Assembly (NCBI GenBank): GCA_947631215.1
Contig: CANRKN010000070.1
Coordinates: 1-11,130, forward strand
DNA: 11,130 bases
From: an uncultured Oscillospiraceae bacterium
GTDB taxonomy: Bacteria > Bacillota_A > Clostridia > Oscillospirales > Oscillospiraceae
Direction: 5' to 3'
Positions within the stretch are counted from its first letter, which is position 1; the number at the start of each line of letters is the position of its first letter. Shown here piece by piece: positions 1-5,967 of the stretch. A model generated the notes under the pieces. That model did no database searches. It had not been told where the DNA came from and saw nothing but the letters and a program-made list of their open reading frames with translations. Both the position numbers and the translations under genes were made by a program.

Positions 1-562
1 GTTCTCCTCTATACAAAGATGTGTTGCTCAAATTAGCACTTTGAGTCAGATATTAACAAGATAATCCCGAATTATCTGTCATTTATTGTATTATACACCT
101 CGTAGTGCCTCATTTCAACACTTCTTTTGCTATAAGCATGCTTGCGTTAAGGCGTGAGGAAGGGAAAAATATCTGGCGGAAAAGATTTTGATACAGAATG
201 ATTAGGAGCGTCACTTACCCAACAGCCCTATTGATGGTCATTGATGGTGTGATTGGCAGGAAGATGCCGAGCCATAGCAGGTCTGCTCCGTAAAGGCCCG
301 ATGGGGAGCAGCATTATTAAGAAAAGGATAACTTTTGGGAATAGAGACCGTATAATAGTTACAGGCTTCTATTATGCATAGGTAGTGATTCGGTAGGTAG
401 AAGGTAGGTTTCGATGTCGATTTGTGAAATCGAAGAATTGTTGAGTTTCTTTGTGGTGAGGCCGTCTCTGCTCAAGTATATCTGTTTGGCTCCTGCCGGT
501 GGGACCAATACGAAGGACGGCGTCTTCCCCATGTTTTATAGTTTTTCTACAATTCCTCCCTA
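1..562. other. Gene-poor region, no convincing coding sequence
   Basis: I see no ORF here with both a plausible ribosome binding site and a recognisable protein. A short tandem repeat (TTGATGGTCA then TTGATGGTG) lies at about 231-249. A CTGCTCC/GGAGCAG inverted repeat lies around 282-311, and a CGATTT-GTG-AAATCG hairpin around 418-432; neither is followed by a T-run. The only longer open frame is a 57-codon minus-strand ORF (359-532), listed separately as doubtful. The stretch may be an intergenic region or a decayed insertion upstream of the operon. Confidence 0.5.
359..532 (-). CDS. Doubtful 57-aa minus-strand ORF
   Basis: An ATG-started frame on the minus strand runs 57 codons to a TAA. 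The peptide begins MGKTPSFVLVPPAGAKQIYL and ends PTESLPMHNRSL. I do not recognise it. There is a GGGAGG on that strand, but it lies more than 20 nt upstream of the ATG, too far for a normal ribosome binding site. Everything else convincing in the window is on the plus strand. It could be the tail of a decayed gene or a chance frame. Confidence 0.15.
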   Translation of the reverse strand: MGKTPSFVLVPPAGAKQIYLSRDGLTTKKLNNSSISQIDIETYLLPTESLPMHNRSL

Positions 563-591
563 TTGCACTGCCCCAAGATGTCTGCTATAAT
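563..591 (+). promoter_or_regulatory. Sigma-A-type promoter upstream of tandem terminators
   Basis: A -35 box TTGCAC (563-568) is separated by exactly 17 bp from a perfect -10 box TATAAT (586-591). Transcription would start near 598. The first terminator hairpin lies only about 50 nt downstream, so most transcripts should be short unless termination is regulated. Confidence 0.6.
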
Positions 592-647
592 TAATATGGT
601 TAGTATCAGTATTTGCATTGAGCAAGTAGAGTTATCAGTGTTTTCAA

Positions 648-682
648 AGTGCCTGAGAGTTCATGCTCCCAGGCGCTTTTTT
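648..682 (+). terminator. Intrinsic terminator 1
   Basis: The left arm AGTGCCTGAGAG (648-659) pairs with CTCCCAGGCGCT (666-677) around a 6-nt loop, with one G-U pair and one A-C mismatch. A run of six Ts follows (677-682). This is a classic Rho-independent terminator. Confidence 0.8.
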
Positions 683-770
683 GTCTTCTGCCTCTGGCAT
701 AGAGGCACAGGAAGTGAAAGCTTTGGGGAATGCTTCCTCTGGACAATAAAAAGCCGCATTGCGGAACAAG

Positions 771-804
771 GCGCTCAGAGAATGCTTTCTCTGGGCGCTT
801 TTTT
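771..804 (+). terminator. Intrinsic terminator 2
   Basis: GCGCTCAGAGAA (771-782) pairs along its full 12 bp, with one G-U, with TTCTCTGGGCGC (787-798) around the loop TGCT. Six Ts follow at 799-804. It is stronger than terminator 1 and similar to it in sequence, and it separates the upstream region from the gene at 902. Confidence 0.85.
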
Positions 805-901
805 ATTATAGATTGGAGCTTTGAGGCTCCCCCAACCTTATGACCGGGGAGCCATACGGCCCCTCGTATACATAGATATTCTAACAAAGGATGTGAATCT
901 A

Positions 902-1165
902 ATGGCGAGGAGCCGAATCGAAAGAATAGCTACGGGAGTAAGTATAGCTAACAAGGCAAATAGACAGGCTGAGCGGTATGGCGAGAGAGCGGCTGTGATG
1001 CCCCAGAAGACCGTCAAACGGTATGGGCGTATGTGTGCGCTGCTGACTTTGGCGGTAATGGCGCATGAGCATGAGCCCGTCACCATTCACGGAGAAACAT
1101 TGACCATGGAAGAGTGGTCACGCTGGATCACCGCCTACGCGGCAGTCCGGCTGTTGACCATGTAA
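902..1165 (+). CDS. Small hypothetical protein, first gene of accessory operon
   Basis: An 87-aa protein beginning MARSRIERIATGVSIANKAN. I chose the ATG at 902 because AAAGGA lies about 10 nt upstream; an in-frame ATG at 821 would extend the protein by 27 residues but lacks such a site. The N-terminal half is basic and arginine-rich (many R and K up to about residue 42), which could allow nucleic-acid binding. The C-terminal half is a more hydrophobic helical stretch ending AAVRLLTM. I recognise no domain. It lies 33 nt before the next gene and about 100 nt after terminator 2, so it probably opens the operon that runs to 4319. No clear promoter was found directly in front of it. Confidence 0.6.
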   Translation: MARSRIERIATGVSIANKANRQAERYGERAAVMPQKTVKRYGRMCALLTLAVMAHEHEPVTIHGETLTMEEWSRWITAYAAVRLLTM

Positions 1166-1198
1166 GAGGAACCATAAGGCAGAAGCGGAGGCATCGGC

Positions 1199-1729
1199 AT
1201 GAACGAGAAACTGGCCTTTGATGACCTCGCCCAGCAATATGATCATCTGGAAAGTAGAACACAGATGGAAAACGGGCGGAGAGTCACCAGGTTCATCAGC
1301 TATGTGCATACCCGCCGGGGAAATGTAGAGCGATCACAATGGCAAAGCATGGTCCGGGAACTGATCCGGGAAACAGGAGAGGAAGAGCTCTTTCAGCAAC
1401 TCCTGGAATGGACCCGGGAGCGGATTCCTTGGCTCAAGACCGAGAAAGAGCGTGAGAACTATGCTCTGGAGTTGCACGCATCGAGGATCTTTGACAAAGA
1501 AGAGTGGGTGGACTTCGTTCCGTTCAACCGTAAATACCGGCCGGCCAGGCTCGCTTCCGCCGGTCTTGTGCCGGTGGAAACGGATTGCTGCGGAAAGGAG
1601 TTCATCACTACGCTGGCTCAGATCCAGAATGGCATCGGCACGGTGTGCTGCCCATACTGTGGGCGATTCAGCAATTACAAAATGAAAGGAACAGAAGATA
1701 AAAATGGATGTGGCAAAGAAAAAGGCTGA
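1199..1729 (+). CDS. Hypothetical protein with C-terminal zinc-binding cysteines
   Basis: A 176-aa protein starting at the ATG at 1199, with GCGGAGG ending about 7 nt upstream. The first 100 residues are charged and largely helical. The C-terminal part has CC at 130-131 and CCPYCG at 150-155, a zinc-ribbon-like arrangement with two Cys pairs about 20 residues apart, followed by a lysine-rich tail with one more Cys (171). A structural or nucleic-acid-binding zinc site is likely, but the function is unknown to me. Its last 26 nt overlap the start of the next gene, so the two are probably translated together. Confidence 0.75.
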   Translation: MNEKLAFDDLAQQYDHLESRTQMENGRRVTRFISYVHTRRGNVERSQWQSMVRELIRETGEEELFQQLLEWTRERIPWLKTEKERENYALELHASRIFDKEEWVDFVPFNRKYRPARLASAGLVPVETDCCGKEFITTLAQIQNGIGTVCCPYCGRFSNYKMKGTEDKNGCGKEKG

Positions 1730-1919
1730 GGTGACAGGGCGGCTTCTCTATCCGCTCGTGGTCGGAATGCCGGCCTATATCAAGGAAGAGGACGGCATCC
1801 TGAAGACAAGCAGGGTCGTCCAGGTAGATAATGTCACGGCCGCACAGGCCAGCTTCGAGACCCTCAACACGAACTACTGCATGCACTTCAAAGGAGGCGT
1901 TCAGTATGAGAGAGTCTAA
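1704..1919 (+). CDS. Small conserved element protein (71 aa)
   Basis: The ATG at 1704 lies inside the end of the preceding gene (26 nt overlap), with an AAAGGAACAGAAG purine stretch upstream. Recognisable landmarks are RLLYPLVVGMPAYI, a TSRVV segment and FETLNTNYCMHF. I recall small proteins with the same LLYPLVVG...TSRVV...FETLNTNY pattern from Firmicutes conjugative elements, but no function is known to me. It has no transmembrane segment or catalytic motif, and is probably a small beta-rich domain. It overlaps the next gene by 14 nt. Confidence 0.7.
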   Translation: MDVAKKKAEVTGRLLYPLVVGMPAYIKEEDGILKTSRVVQVDNVTAAQASFETLNTNYCMHFKGGVQYERV

Positions 1920-2409
1920 AGAGGAACGGTTCCGGCGTGTGGCGGAGGCCCGCGTCAACAAAATCATCAAAATGGTCCGGCTTCTGGGCAACTGCGCCAA
2001 CCTGCAGACATATGCATACGATGCTGCTCAGTCGGAAAAGATCTTCGCCGCGCTCCAGGATGAACTGGGCGCGGCGAAAAAGCGCTTTTCCAATTCAGAC
2101 AAGAACGGCAGGAAACGGTTTTCTCTGTCGGACCCGGCTGAGCTTTCCGAGAACGAGTTGCCGCAGGTTAGTATGCAACTGCCGGATGGCACCGCACTTC
2201 GGGCGACAGCACACCAGAATACAGACTATCCGTCGATAAATATTGAATGGATCAAGGGATCAACCGAGAAGGGTGAGCTTGTGTGCTTTGCGGAGTTTAA
2301 TCCGGAAAGAGGACCGGCAGGCCAGCTTTGCATTGGCGCCTACCGAAGAAACCAGGATGACATAACATACTATGAGCCGTATTTGGCGGCGGAAAGGATG
2401 GAGGAATGA
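1906..2409 (+). CDS. Conserved element protein, RVNKIIKM-type N-terminus
   Basis: A 167-aa protein. I chose the ATG at 1906 because AAAGGAGGCG sits 7 nt upstream; the in-frame upstream ATG at 1831 would add 25 residues that merely read the previous gene in another frame. The N-terminal region (residues about 8-60) contains RFRRVAEARVNKIIKMVRLL, then NCAN and a KIFAALQDELGAAKKRF helix. I recall this helical module as common in hypothetical proteins of Firmicutes mobile elements. The C-terminal half is a beta-rich region (residues about 85-160) with no motif I can name. It overlaps the previous gene by 14 nt and shares ATGA with the next. Confidence 0.75.
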   Translation: MRESKEERFRRVAEARVNKIIKMVRLLGNCANLQTYAYDAAQSEKIFAALQDELGAAKKRFSNSDKNGRKRFSLSDPAELSENELPQVSMQLPDGTALRATAHQNTDYPSINIEWIKGSTEKGELVCFAEFNPERGPAGQLCIGAYRRNQDDITYYEPYLAAERMEE

Positions 2410-3194
2410 GCAACATATTGCAGACGATCAAACTGAGCTGGGAAGAAGTCGGCACACTCGTAGGTTCGGTGATCTCTGCCGCCTTGAAGAGGGAGGTCAC
2501 CTGTCGTGCCGGATTCGACGACTATGACTACTGGGCGGTCTCTGAAACGACAGGAAGGTTCAGCCATGATGATCTGGACATGCTCCTTGACAACGTAGAG
2601 GCCAGCGCCGAGATACGCGAGATCGTCTTTCTTGGAGACTCGGATACGACTGTGGCTCTGGACATGGAGTTGTCCCAGGCTCTGCTGAGAAAGAAACTGA
2701 ACACATCCTGGGAGCAGGAGCTCATCAAGGAGGATGGGCTTTGGCTCATCGGGATCGAACCTGAGCATCTCAACTATGCTGGAACGATCACGATAGACGG
2801 GCAAATCATCAGCATGGACGTGCTGCTGCCGAAGGATGAACTTGTCGAACAGCTATTTGATGCAGGCGGCTCTGAAGCGAATCTGAGCGAAGTGTGTGAC
2901 AGATATGTAAAGCAGTATGGTAATCAACTCTACTGGTCATATCCGATCACAGACGGTGAATACAACGGTGTTTATTTCGTGCTGGTCCAGGAAGGCGTTC
3001 TCTGTTTGCCTTATGACGTGATAGACGGGGAAGAATACGAACTCTTTGAGCGGGACGGTGTCAGGCTGCTCTCAGCAGAGGAGATGGGTTACTTCATTTC
3101 TGACTGGAAAAGAGCGAGCCGGGAACTGGAAGAAGTAATGGACAGCTTCATGAACTATTTGAAAGCGAGGGAAAGAAATGAGTCAGAAGCCTGA
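2406..3194 (+). CDS. Hypothetical acidic protein (262 aa)
   Basis: It starts at an ATG that overlaps the previous stop (ATGA, 2406-2409), with GGAAAGGATGGAGGA just upstream. The protein is acidic and cytosolic-looking, with no signal peptide or membrane segment. Residues 1-100 form a mixed alpha/beta segment rich in Asp and Glu (FDDYDYWAVSETTGRFSHDD). The middle contains repeated beta-like stretches, and the C-terminal 35 residues (from about 225) look like a charged helix or coiled coil. I recognise no family. It ends in a 17-nt overlap with the DUF4262-like gene, so it belongs to the same coupled cluster. Confidence 0.7.
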   Translation: MSNILQTIKLSWEEVGTLVGSVISAALKREVTCRAGFDDYDYWAVSETTGRFSHDDLDMLLDNVEASAEIREIVFLGDSDTTVALDMELSQALLRKKLNTSWEQELIKEDGLWLIGIEPEHLNYAGTITIDGQIISMDVLLPKDELVEQLFDAGGSEANLSEVCDRYVKQYGNQLYWSYPITDGEYNGVYFVLVQEGVLCLPYDVIDGEEYELFERDGVRLLSAEEMGYFISDWKRASRELEEVMDSFMNYLKARERNESEA

Positions 3195-3615
3195 TTGGGT
3201 CATTCATCTGGTCTGCAACGGTGTTCCATGCGAGGAGTGCGGGAAAGTTGAAGATTCGTTTTTGCCATATGCCTGCAACGCCCACACCCATGGTATGAGC
3301 CGGTATGGCCATATGGACTTCCAAATGGTGCTCCGTTGTTCCATAAGGGAGATCGGGCGTATCCTCAATACCTTGGGTGCCCGTGTGCGCGACGGAGAAC
3401 GATTCTCCGCCGGGGACATGGTCGCGGGCATCTATGAGGACTGCTGCATTCGTTTGGATGAATATGAGGAGTGCGAGCGAAAGGTCCTGCGGGTCATCAT
3501 ACCCGACAAACACAACCGCTTCCCAGAGGATCCTGACTGTTTGGAGCCGTATACTTTGCAGCGGCTCAAAACGGACGACCTTCAGAAGAAGGGAGGCGGA
3601 TATACATGCGGGTGA
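3178..3615 (+). CDS. DUF4262-like protein
   Basis: A 145-aa protein with CEECGKVEDSFLPYACNAHT from residue 18, then HGMSRYGHMDFQMVL, EIGRILNTLGARVRDGERF, GIYEDC and a conserved-looking VIIPDKHNRFPEDPDCLEPY segment. From memory this pattern matches Firmicutes DUF4262 proteins found on plasmids and conjugative elements; their biochemical role is unknown. Cys 18, Cys 21, Cys 33, His 36 and His 38 are close enough to bind a metal, but that is inference. The start overlaps the previous gene by 17 nt, with AAAGCGAGGGAAAGA upstream. The next gene overlaps its end by 10 nt. Confidence 0.75.
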   Translation: MSQKPDWVIHLVCNGVPCEECGKVEDSFLPYACNAHTHGMSRYGHMDFQMVLRCSIREIGRILNTLGARVRDGERFSAGDMVAGIYEDCCIRLDEYEECERKVLRVIIPDKHNRFPEDPDCLEPYTLQRLKTDDLQKKGGGYTCG

Positions 3616-3923
3616 AGATTTACCAGGTCGACTATGAAGCCGATCCGCATCACATGATGTTTCGCTGCTTTGCGGCCTTTGAAAAACAGTATGGAGAACT
3701 GATCCCTGCTGAGATATACACGCTGGTCTTTGACGGCGATTTGGATGTCAGTTCTCCGGAACAAGTTTTTGTCATGTTCAACATAAATCATCCGGCGGGA
3801 TATAAAGGCCGTAGCCTTTCTATGTCGGACGTGGTCGAGTTCGTTGACGAAGGTGTGTTCTACTTCTGTGACATGATTGGGTTCAAAAAGGTCAGATTTG
3901 AGAAAAAAGGTAAAGAGGTATGA
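3606..3923 (+). CDS. YodL-domain protein
   Basis: A 105-aa protein starting at the ATG at 3606 with a GGGAGGCGG site. Residues about 36-98 carry the YodL-like pattern: EIYTLVFDGDLDV, PEQVFVMFNINHP, then GRSLSMSDVVEF and FYFCDMIGFKKVRF. YodL-like domains occur as small stand-alone proteins and as parts of very large helicase-like proteins of Firmicutes conjugative elements; their role is unknown. This supports a mobile-element origin for the operon. It overlaps the DUF4262-like gene by 10 nt and is followed 3 nt later by the next start. Confidence 0.8.
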   Translation: MRVKIYQVDYEADPHHMMFRCFAAFEKQYGELIPAEIYTLVFDGDLDVSSPEQVFVMFNINHPAGYKGRSLSMSDVVEFVDEGVFYFCDMIGFKKVRFEKKGKEV

Positions 3924-3926
3924 TCG

Positions 3927-4319
3927 GTGACAATCTGGAACAGTGGCACCCTGACGGTCGATAAGGCCATGACAATGGAGATTGTCCAGCAGATACAGGC
4001 TGTATTTGATAGTGACGAAACCATTTATGTTGGGGAGCGGTATATAACCTTTGGCGATTCACCTGGCGATTTGCTGGAGTGCTTGCAAAAGGTATCCGAG
4101 ATTCTGCAACAGAACGGTTTGAGCATCGAGAAAGACAGCGCTGTGGAGTATTACGGCGACATGGAGGGATACAACGTGTGGACCGGGATTGGGTTCCAGT
4201 CTATGGAACATGGAGAATATGCAGTCTACTCCCTCACGGACGATGAGCTCTGCAATATTTTGAAGGCACGCGGATACCGAGTATCCATAGAGCCGAATAA
4301 TGGCGCAGAAAAGAAGTAA
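3927..4319 (+). CDS. Hypothetical protein (130 aa), last gene of operon
   Basis: The frame opens just after the YodL-domain stop, so the GTG at 3927 is the first usable start. AAAGAGG (3912-3918) lies 8 nt upstream. An alternative ATG at 3969 would lose 14 residues. The protein is acidic, about 130 residues, with alternating beta and helical stretches (YVGERYITFGDSPGDLLECL; YAVYSLTDDELCNILKARGY). I see no membrane segment and recognise no family. It lies directly before a perfect 10-bp hairpin, consistent with being the distal gene of the cluster. Confidence 0.7.
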   Translation: MTIWNSGTLTVDKAMTMEIVQQIQAVFDSDETIYVGERYITFGDSPGDLLECLQKVSEILQQNGLSIEKDSAVEYYGDMEGYNVWTGIGFQSMEHGEYAVYSLTDDELCNILKARGYRVSIEPNNGAEKK

Positions 4320-4340
4320 TCGCGAGCAGTAAGCTAGACA

Positions 4341-4376
4341 TGGGCACCGACAGAATCGGTGCCCAAATAATATTTT
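4341..4376 (+). terminator. Probable operon-end hairpin terminator
   Basis: TGGGCACCGA (4341-4350) pairs perfectly with TCGGTGCCCA (4356-4365) around a 5-nt loop. The following AATAATATTTT tract is interrupted, so termination may be incomplete. Its place about 20 nt after the last operon gene supports the call. Confidence 0.65.
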
Positions 4377-4505
4377 GGAGCAAAAACAATGAGTAAGTGT
4401 TGGGAACAAAGTAGATAGAGTCCACGGAGTTCGTCCAGTGTAGCACATGACCTTGGAGAGGGCCACTAATAACTACAACTTCATAATACAAGGAGATTAA
4501 TCACT

Positions 4506-4835
4506 GTGAAGAAAACCATTATTGCCCACGAAAGCGATGGGCGCGAATTTTATATGCTCGCCATGACCTTTGAGGTCCCTGATGATGACTTCGACTTGGT
4601 CGGCGCCGTCAAGAAGGTATCAACAGCCATCTGCAATACGCCTAAGGGAAGGATGACATATGAGAACAACAACCGCCACTTCGACTGGGGCGACTTCGCG
4701 GATTCCGCCACTAGCGCCACCTGCGAGCCTTTCGGTTTCAAGCTGGTCGGTGTAGTGCCAGCTGACATCACTGTCGACTGGGGTGCGTCGCTTGTGGATG
4801 AAGACCAGCTTGGTTGCTTTCATCTACCTGTGTAA
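4506..4835 (+). CDS. Hypothetical protein (109 aa)
   Basis: A GTG start at 4506 with AAGGAG about 10 nt upstream. The product begins MKKTIIAHESDGREFYMLAM and is acidic and soluble-looking, with a tryptophan- and aspartate-rich middle (HFDWGDFADSA) and no membrane segment. I do not recognise a family. It stands alone, about 190 nt after the previous gene and 166 nt before the next ribosome binding site region, so it is probably its own short transcript. No confident promoter was found in 4366-4490. Confidence 0.6.
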   Translation: MKKTIIAHESDGREFYMLAMTFEVPDDDFDLVGAVKKVSTAICNTPKGRMTYENNNRHFDWGDFADSATSATCEPFGFKLVGVVPADITVDWGASLVDEDQLGCFHLPV

Positions 4836-5001
4836 GGTGGACAGCTTGTGCTGGTCAGACCTCTTAATGCCTGTAAGATGGGCATGGAAATTACAGATCA
4901 GCCGTTCTTCCTCCGCTTATAAAAAACAATGAAAACCTTATGAATGCCATCAATATCATCTGTCAAGCAATTCTGAAAAAACAAAAAGGAGAATAACCGA
5001 G

Positions 5002-5055
5002 ATGGAAAACATTAAAGACTACATACTGTCTGATATGTCGGACGAAGAGGGGTGA
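5002..5055 (+). CDS. 17-aa ORF coupled to downstream gene
   Basis: ATG at 5002 with AAAAAGGAGAA upstream encodes MENIKDYILSDMSDEEG and stops at TGA 5053-5055, overlapping the GTG of the next frame by 3 nt. The strong ribosome binding site and exact overlap suggest either a translated leader peptide or the remnant of a larger gene that now serves to bring ribosomes to the next start. Confidence 0.4.
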   Translation: MENIKDYILSDMSDEEG

Positions 5056-5060
5056 CAGTG

Positions 5061-5723
5061 ATGCGTGAAGAATTCAACGTGAATCAGATCATACGAAAAG
5101 ATGCCCGAGGTTGCTTTGTGGAGAGCCTGAACGACTCATTTGGAATCGGGAAGATTCATCTGGCATTTTCAAGCTACGACACATCCCGGCCGGTGGGCAA
5201 GCGGCAGACGAACAACGTCCATATCTACATATCTGCGGATGAGTTTCTGGAGCTTTGCCGAAAGCTGAACTGCGGAGAACTGCGGTATATGCTGAAGAGC
5301 CGAAAGGAAAGCAAGGATCCGAAGCCCCTTTTCCAGCAGCTGGGCGGGACCTGTGCTGACAAGCTCAAGAAGATTGGCCGCGAGCGGGCGGATGGAAAGA
5401 GCCTCTCCAGAACGATGCAGCTTCTCTGCGGTAGCCGTTCCGACTTCCTTCTGGTCGCTGACAGCGGCCCGGGAGAGGTGAATGCCACTGGCCTGATCGT
5501 CCCCAAATTCGGAAAAAGCCCGGAAAACCATGTAGCTGTGAGCATGTCGTTTGAAGCGCTCAGCGAGCTGCTGCTCCTTACACAGGCCCATTTCAATGCC
5601 TGGCTGGGGGCTTGGTATGCACTAGGTATGTCTGAACGCCCGGCGAAGAAGGCTTCAGAACCCAGGCTGCCGCAAGGGATTGAGCAATTGCCCCCTTCGG
5701 ATCACGAAGAACAGTGGTTCTAG
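5061..5723 (+). CDS. Conserved conjugative-element protein (220 aa)
   Basis: I prefer the ATG at 5061 (MREEFNVNQIIRKDARGCF), 5 nt after the stop of the 17-aa ORF and behind GAAGAGGGGTG; the GTG at 5052 would add three residues. Two halves are visible: residues 1-80 with FGIGKIHLAFSSYD and NNVHIYISADEFLELCRKL, and residues about 85-190 with GGTCADKLKKIGRERADGKS, FLLVADSGPGEVNATGLIVP and an FEALSELLLLTQAHFNAWL helix. I recall very similar proteins just upstream of the giant helicase-like gene in Firmicutes integrative elements. A role in DNA handling during transfer or replication is possible but unproven. The last 20 residues are proline-rich and variable-looking. Confidence 0.75.
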   Translation: MREEFNVNQIIRKDARGCFVESLNDSFGIGKIHLAFSSYDTSRPVGKRQTNNVHIYISADEFLELCRKLNCGELRYMLKSRKESKDPKPLFQQLGGTCADKLKKIGRERADGKSLSRTMQLLCGSRSDFLLVADSGPGEVNATGLIVPKFGKSPENHVAVSMSFEALSELLLLTQAHFNAWLGAWYALGMSERPAKKASEPRLPQGIEQLPPSDHEEQWF

Positions 5724-5747
5724 TCGAAATACGGGGGTGAAAACGAA

Positions 5748-5786
5748 ATGGCACAAAAATGGCACAGTTTTGCCGATGACATGTAA
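5748..5786 (+). pseudogene. N-terminal remnant of giant element helicase-like gene
   Basis: A GGGGGTG site lies 8 nt before an ATG that encodes MAQKWHSFADDM and then stops at TAA. From memory, this short sequence resembles the N-terminus of the very large helicase/methylase-like proteins that follow the VNQIIRKDARGCFVE-type gene in Firmicutes conjugative elements, which continue with an AEQ...-type sequence. Here the frame ends after 12 codons, and no later part of that gene is visible in the window. The break would lie at about 5783. The match is short, so the call rests on the combination of position, ribosome binding site and peptide. Confidence 0.45.
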
Positions 5787-5816
5787 ATTCAAACATGTTA
5801 TAGTTATACCGTACAT

Positions 5817-5847
5817 AAGTGGGCCCTTTTTGAGGCCCACTTTTTTA
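5817..5847 (+). terminator. Intrinsic terminator before the SIR2-STAND cassette
   Basis: AAGTGGGCC (5817-5825) pairs perfectly with GGCCCACTT (5834-5842) around an 8-nt loop, followed by a T-rich tract TTTTTTATTT. It should insulate the defence gene from upstream transcription. Confidence 0.9.
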
Positions 5848-5896
5848 TTTAATCCTGCCCGGTTTTGCTTATTTGGTGGGAAAGGACTCATAGGGT

Positions 5897-5926
5897 TTGA
5901 CGCAAATCATACGTGTGTGGTATTCT
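5897..5926 (+). promoter_or_regulatory. Promoter of the SIR2-STAND gene
   Basis: A -35 box TTGACG (5897-5902), an 18-bp spacer and a -10 box TATTCT (5921-5926) predict a start near 5933. That leaves a leader of about 35 nt containing the AGGAGG at 5955-5960. With the terminator upstream, the gene looks independently transcribed. Confidence 0.6.
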
Positions 5927-5967
5927 CTTTATGACAAATAGACGTTATAGAGATAGGAGGATGTCCT

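Larger units (their letters stand above)
598..804 (+). ncRNA. Putative short leader RNA ending at tandem terminators
   Basis: The predicted transcript from the 563-591 promoter would run through one or two intrinsic terminators, giving RNAs of about 85 or 205 nt. No credible ORF with a ribosome binding site lies inside it. A weaker stem, AGGAAG with CTTCCT, lies between the two terminators (about 706-737). The segment GAATGCTTYCTCTGG occurs twice (728-742 and 780-794), so the hairpins partly share sequence. It may be a small RNA or an attenuation leader for the operon that starts at 902. This is inferred from structure only; no RNA family was recognised. Confidence 0.35.

Noticed and set aside
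198..294. 31-codon plus-strand ORF starting MIRSVTYPT
   Set aside because: No ribosome binding site, short, and not recognisable.
563..811. 82-codon plus-strand ORF
   Set aside because: It overlaps a promoter and runs straight through two strong terminators; there is no ribosome binding site and the peptide looks random.
821..901. N-terminal extension of the first operon gene to the ATG at 821
   Set aside because: The ATG at 902 has a well placed AAAGGA; the upstream one does not.
1831..1905. Upstream start for the RVNKIIKM-type gene
   Set aside because: The added residues are an out-of-frame reading of the previous gene, and AAAGGAGG is placed for the ATG at 1906.
4940..4996. 18-codon ORF before the 17-aa ORF
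   Set aside because: No ribosome binding site and low-complexity lysine-rich end; its tail is formed by the next ORF's binding site.
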